From positions 1-7,088 of the forward strand of contig JACMJO010000549.1 of assembly GCA_014380605.1 (NCBI GenBank): a DNA stretch of 7,088 nucleotides. Direction: 5' to 3'. This stretch comes from Fimbriimonadaceae bacterium (GTDB taxonomy: Bacteria > Armatimonadota > Fimbriimonadia > Fimbriimonadales > Fimbriimonadaceae). Position 1 is the first letter of the stretch. The number at the start of each line of letters is the position of its first letter. A model generated the notes under the pieces. That model was not told the origin of the DNA. It saw nothing but the letters and a program-made list of their open reading frames with translations, and did no database searches. Positions 5,933 through 7,088 of the stretch are shown here, piece after piece. The translations under genes and the position numbers were made by a program.

Positions 5933-6327
5933 GCCCTTACGGGCTGGTTTGAGAAGTTCTTCAATCGCCTTTGGCGAGGACTCATGCGCGATCAGTTCTG
6001 CCTTTGGAGAATCTTTGAGAAAGGTCTCCCTCCGCCCATGTGATCGTCGTGATAGTGGGTGGCGATGATCGCCGAGATCGGCTTGTCGGTGATTTTTCGA
6101 AGTGCCCGCAGAGTGGCTGCTGCGCTCTCCGGGCCAATGTTTGTATCAACTACCACTACATCTTCGTCATTCACGACGGACATGACATTGGAGTCCACGG
6201 CAAGCCCGGGAGGTTCCTTGCGAATCGCCGCATAAACCCCATCCGCTAACGTCTGGACATCGAGATAGTTGTCCGCACTCTGGTCAGCGAGGACGGAGCA
6301 AAGCAGGAGGCCGATTGGGGCAAACAT
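5264..6327 (-). pseudogene. Metallo-beta-lactamase-fold hydrolase split by a -1 frameshift
   Basis: Two minus-strand frames together make one complete, exported MBL-fold hydrolase. The first half carries the signal peptide and the zinc motif HYHDDH. The second carries the remaining ligands (H in GGGHTPSD, D in VGDLV, H in LPGHGP). Past HYHDDHMGG the first frame degenerates and stops at 5992. The other frame then reads ETFLKDSPKAELIAHESS, which matches what this family has after HxHxDHxGG. Adding one G to the GGG run (plus-strand CCC, 6028-6030) fuses the frames as HMGGGETFLKD. That yields a 354-residue protein from the ATG at 6327 or 367 residues from 6366. No good X-XXY-YYZ slippery site is visible, so a real one-base deletion or a sequencing/assembly error is more likely than programmed frameshifting. 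Such proteins hydrolyse lactones, thioesters or beta-lactams; which of these applies here is unknown. Confidence 0.8.
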
Positions 6328-6366
6328 CGCATGCCGATACGAATCGCCCCGCTCGGAGCGTTCCAT
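5992..6366 (-). CDS. N-terminal fragment of the frameshifted MBL-fold hydrolase
   Basis: This 124-residue frame has M14 (position 6327) as the more plausible start: from there MFAPIGLLLCSVLADQ is a short signal peptide. Starting at 6366 puts 13 polar residues before the hydrophobic core and leaves only 10 bp to the divergent methyltransferase gene. VYAAIRKEPPG and DEDVVVVDTNIGP (67-79) are the first strands of the MBL sandwich. H104, H106, D108 and H109 of HYHDDH are the first zinc ligands. The last residues after about G112 (RPFSKILQRQN) are out of frame with the family and should not be taken as real protein. Alone it lacks half the metal site. Confidence 0.6.
   Translation of the reverse strand: MERSERGDSYRHAMFAPIGLLLCSVLADQSADNYLDVQTLADGVYAAIRKEPPGLAVDSNVMSVVNDEDVVVVDTNIGPESAAATLRALRKITDKPISAIIATHYHDDHMGGGRPFSKILQRQN
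6350..6360. promoter_or_regulatory. 11-bp palindrome CGCTC-G-GAGCG between divergent genes
   Basis: This perfect short palindrome lies in the 49-bp gap between the preferred MBL start (6327) and the methyltransferase start (6377). The position would suit a repressor site controlling both genes, but a repeat this short and GC-rich can occur by chance. I could not identify -35/-10 boxes with confidence on either strand of this gap. Confidence 0.2.
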
Positions 6367-6376
6367 ACTTGTGAAA

Positions 6377-7088
6377 ATGGATTCCGTTGGTCGATTCAGC
6401 AGTCGGGTTGAGAACTATGTCAAGTATCGACCTTCCTATCCGGAGGAGGTACTTGACTTGCTAACCGAGGAATGTGGCCTTCGACCTGGGTCAGTGGTCG
6501 CGGATGTCGGCTCGGGAACGGGCATCTTCTCCCGCCTTCTTCTCGAGCGGGGATATCGTGTTTTCGGAGTAGAGCCGGGAGATGAGATGCGGGCGGTTTC
6601 CGAACGAGACTTTATGGGGGTTGAGAACTTCACCAGCGTGCCCCGCAAGGCTGAAGACACAGGGCTCGGGGCACACTCGGTGGACCTGGTCACAGTGGCG
6701 CAAGCATTTCATTGGCTGGACATTTCTGGGTTTCGAGCCGAGTGCCTGCGCATTCTTCATCCCGGCGGGTGGGTTGCAATCGTCTGGAACAGTCGCAAGT
6801 CCGCCGGCAATGCGTTTCTCAAGGAGTATGAGGCCCTGCTGAAAAGTTTGGAGTCGGATTACACCCAGATCAATCACCGCGAGGTCACCCGAGAAGCGAT
6901 CTCCAGCTTCTACGGCAGTGATCACTATAGGTACCTGACTTTTCCCAACGAGCAAATCCTCGATTGGGATGGCCTTCTCGGAAGGGCCCTGTCGTCATCC
7001 TATGTGCCCTTGCCGGAAGACCCAGGCTATGGTCGGCTGATGTCAGAGTTGGAGCGAATTTTTCAAGTCCACTCCGAGGGTGGAAAGG
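6377..7088 (+). CDS. Class I SAM-dependent methyltransferase, 3' end outside window
   Basis: This frame is open for 237 codons to the right edge, close to the usual 250-260 residues of the family, so only a short piece is missing. It is a cytosolic Rossmann-fold methyl transferase that uses S-adenosylmethionine. Motif I is VADVGSGTG (41-49), the acidic residue at the end of the second strand is E66 in VFGVEPG, and AQAFHWLD (108-115) and LRILHPGGWVAIVW (124-137) are further conserved blocks. The FSSRVENYVKYRPSYP start (7-22) and the AFHW block match the subgroup related to trans-aconitate methyltransferases and the yeast Crg1/Tmt1 type, though the substrate cannot be told. ATG at 6377 was chosen; GTG at 6371 is in frame two codons earlier. 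The only Shine-Dalgarno-like GGAG (6355-6358) is 12 bases from the GTG and 18 from the ATG. It is divergent from the broken MBL gene. Confidence 0.9.
   Translation, partial: MDSVGRFSSRVENYVKYRPSYPEEVLDLLTEECGLRPGSVVADVGSGTGIFSRLLLERGYRVFGVEPGDEMRAVSERDFMGVENFTSVPRKAEDTGLGAHSVDLVTVAQAFHWLDISGFRAECLRILHPGGWVAIVWNSRKSAGNAFLKEYEALLKSLESDYTQINHREVTREAISSFYGSDHYRYLTFPNEQILDWDGLLGRALSSSYVPLPEDPGYGRLMSELERIFQVHSEGGK

Noticed and set aside
6014..6031. Programmed -1 ribosomal frameshift signal in the MBL gene
   Set aside because: The in-frame codons CCT TTC TCA AAG do not form an X-XXY-YYZ heptamer, and no clear downstream stem was seen. A one-base indel explains the data more simply.
6491..6955. 154-codon minus-strand frame at the right end
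   Set aside because: It is antisense to the methyltransferase, whose SAM-binding motifs are unmistakable; the frame itself has no known pattern.

Overview
The window (about 7.1 kb, moderately GC-rich) looks like ordinary bacterial chromosome from an environmental, probably Gram-negative-type organism that exports many proteins. Four of the seven loci begin with a signal-peptide-like N-terminus. I see no phage, plasmid, transposon, CRISPR or RNA-gene signals. The low-complexity Gly/Gln and Asp/Arg/Asn-rich exported proteins, together with a bacterial basic-secretory-protein-type protease and a DPP IV-type S9 peptidase, remind me of Armatimonadota (Fimbriimonas relatives). That placement is an impression from protein style and is not demonstrated by the sequence.

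Layout, left to right. (1) Positions 1-2340, minus strand: an exported DPP IV-like S9 peptidase with a clear signal peptide and GHSGGG nucleophile motif. It is open at the left edge, so its catalytic Asp and His lie outside. (2) 2386-3018, minus: an unrecognised secreted Asp/Arg/Asn-rich protein, 45 bp upstream of the peptidase and co-oriented with it. An 8-bp hairpin covers the peptidase's Shine-Dalgarno and start codon. (3) 3202-3951, plus: a small exported LamG/concanavalin-A-like protein, divergent from (2). (4) 3948-4628, minus: a basic-secretory-protein-type HExxH metalloprotease, whose stop codon overlaps that of (3) in a shared CTAG. (5) 4700-5125, plus: a VOC (glyoxalase/bleomycin-resistance fold) protein. 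(6) 5264 to 6327 (or 6366), minus: a metallo-beta-lactamase-fold hydrolase split in two by a one-base frameshift just after its HxHxDH motif. (7) 6377 to beyond 7088, plus: a class I SAM-dependent methyltransferase, cut by the right edge.

The genes alternate in strand and do not form one operon. The only likely co-transcribed pair is (2)-(1). Two secreted proteases, a carbohydrate/ligand-binding-type domain and a secreted polar protein suggest envelope or extracellular polymer handling, but there is no single evident pathway. I found no convincing new defence or mobile system. The best leads are the exactly locatable MBL frameshift, the RBS-covering hairpin of the S9 gene, and the low-complexity insertions in the S9 enzyme, including one inside its catalytic domain.
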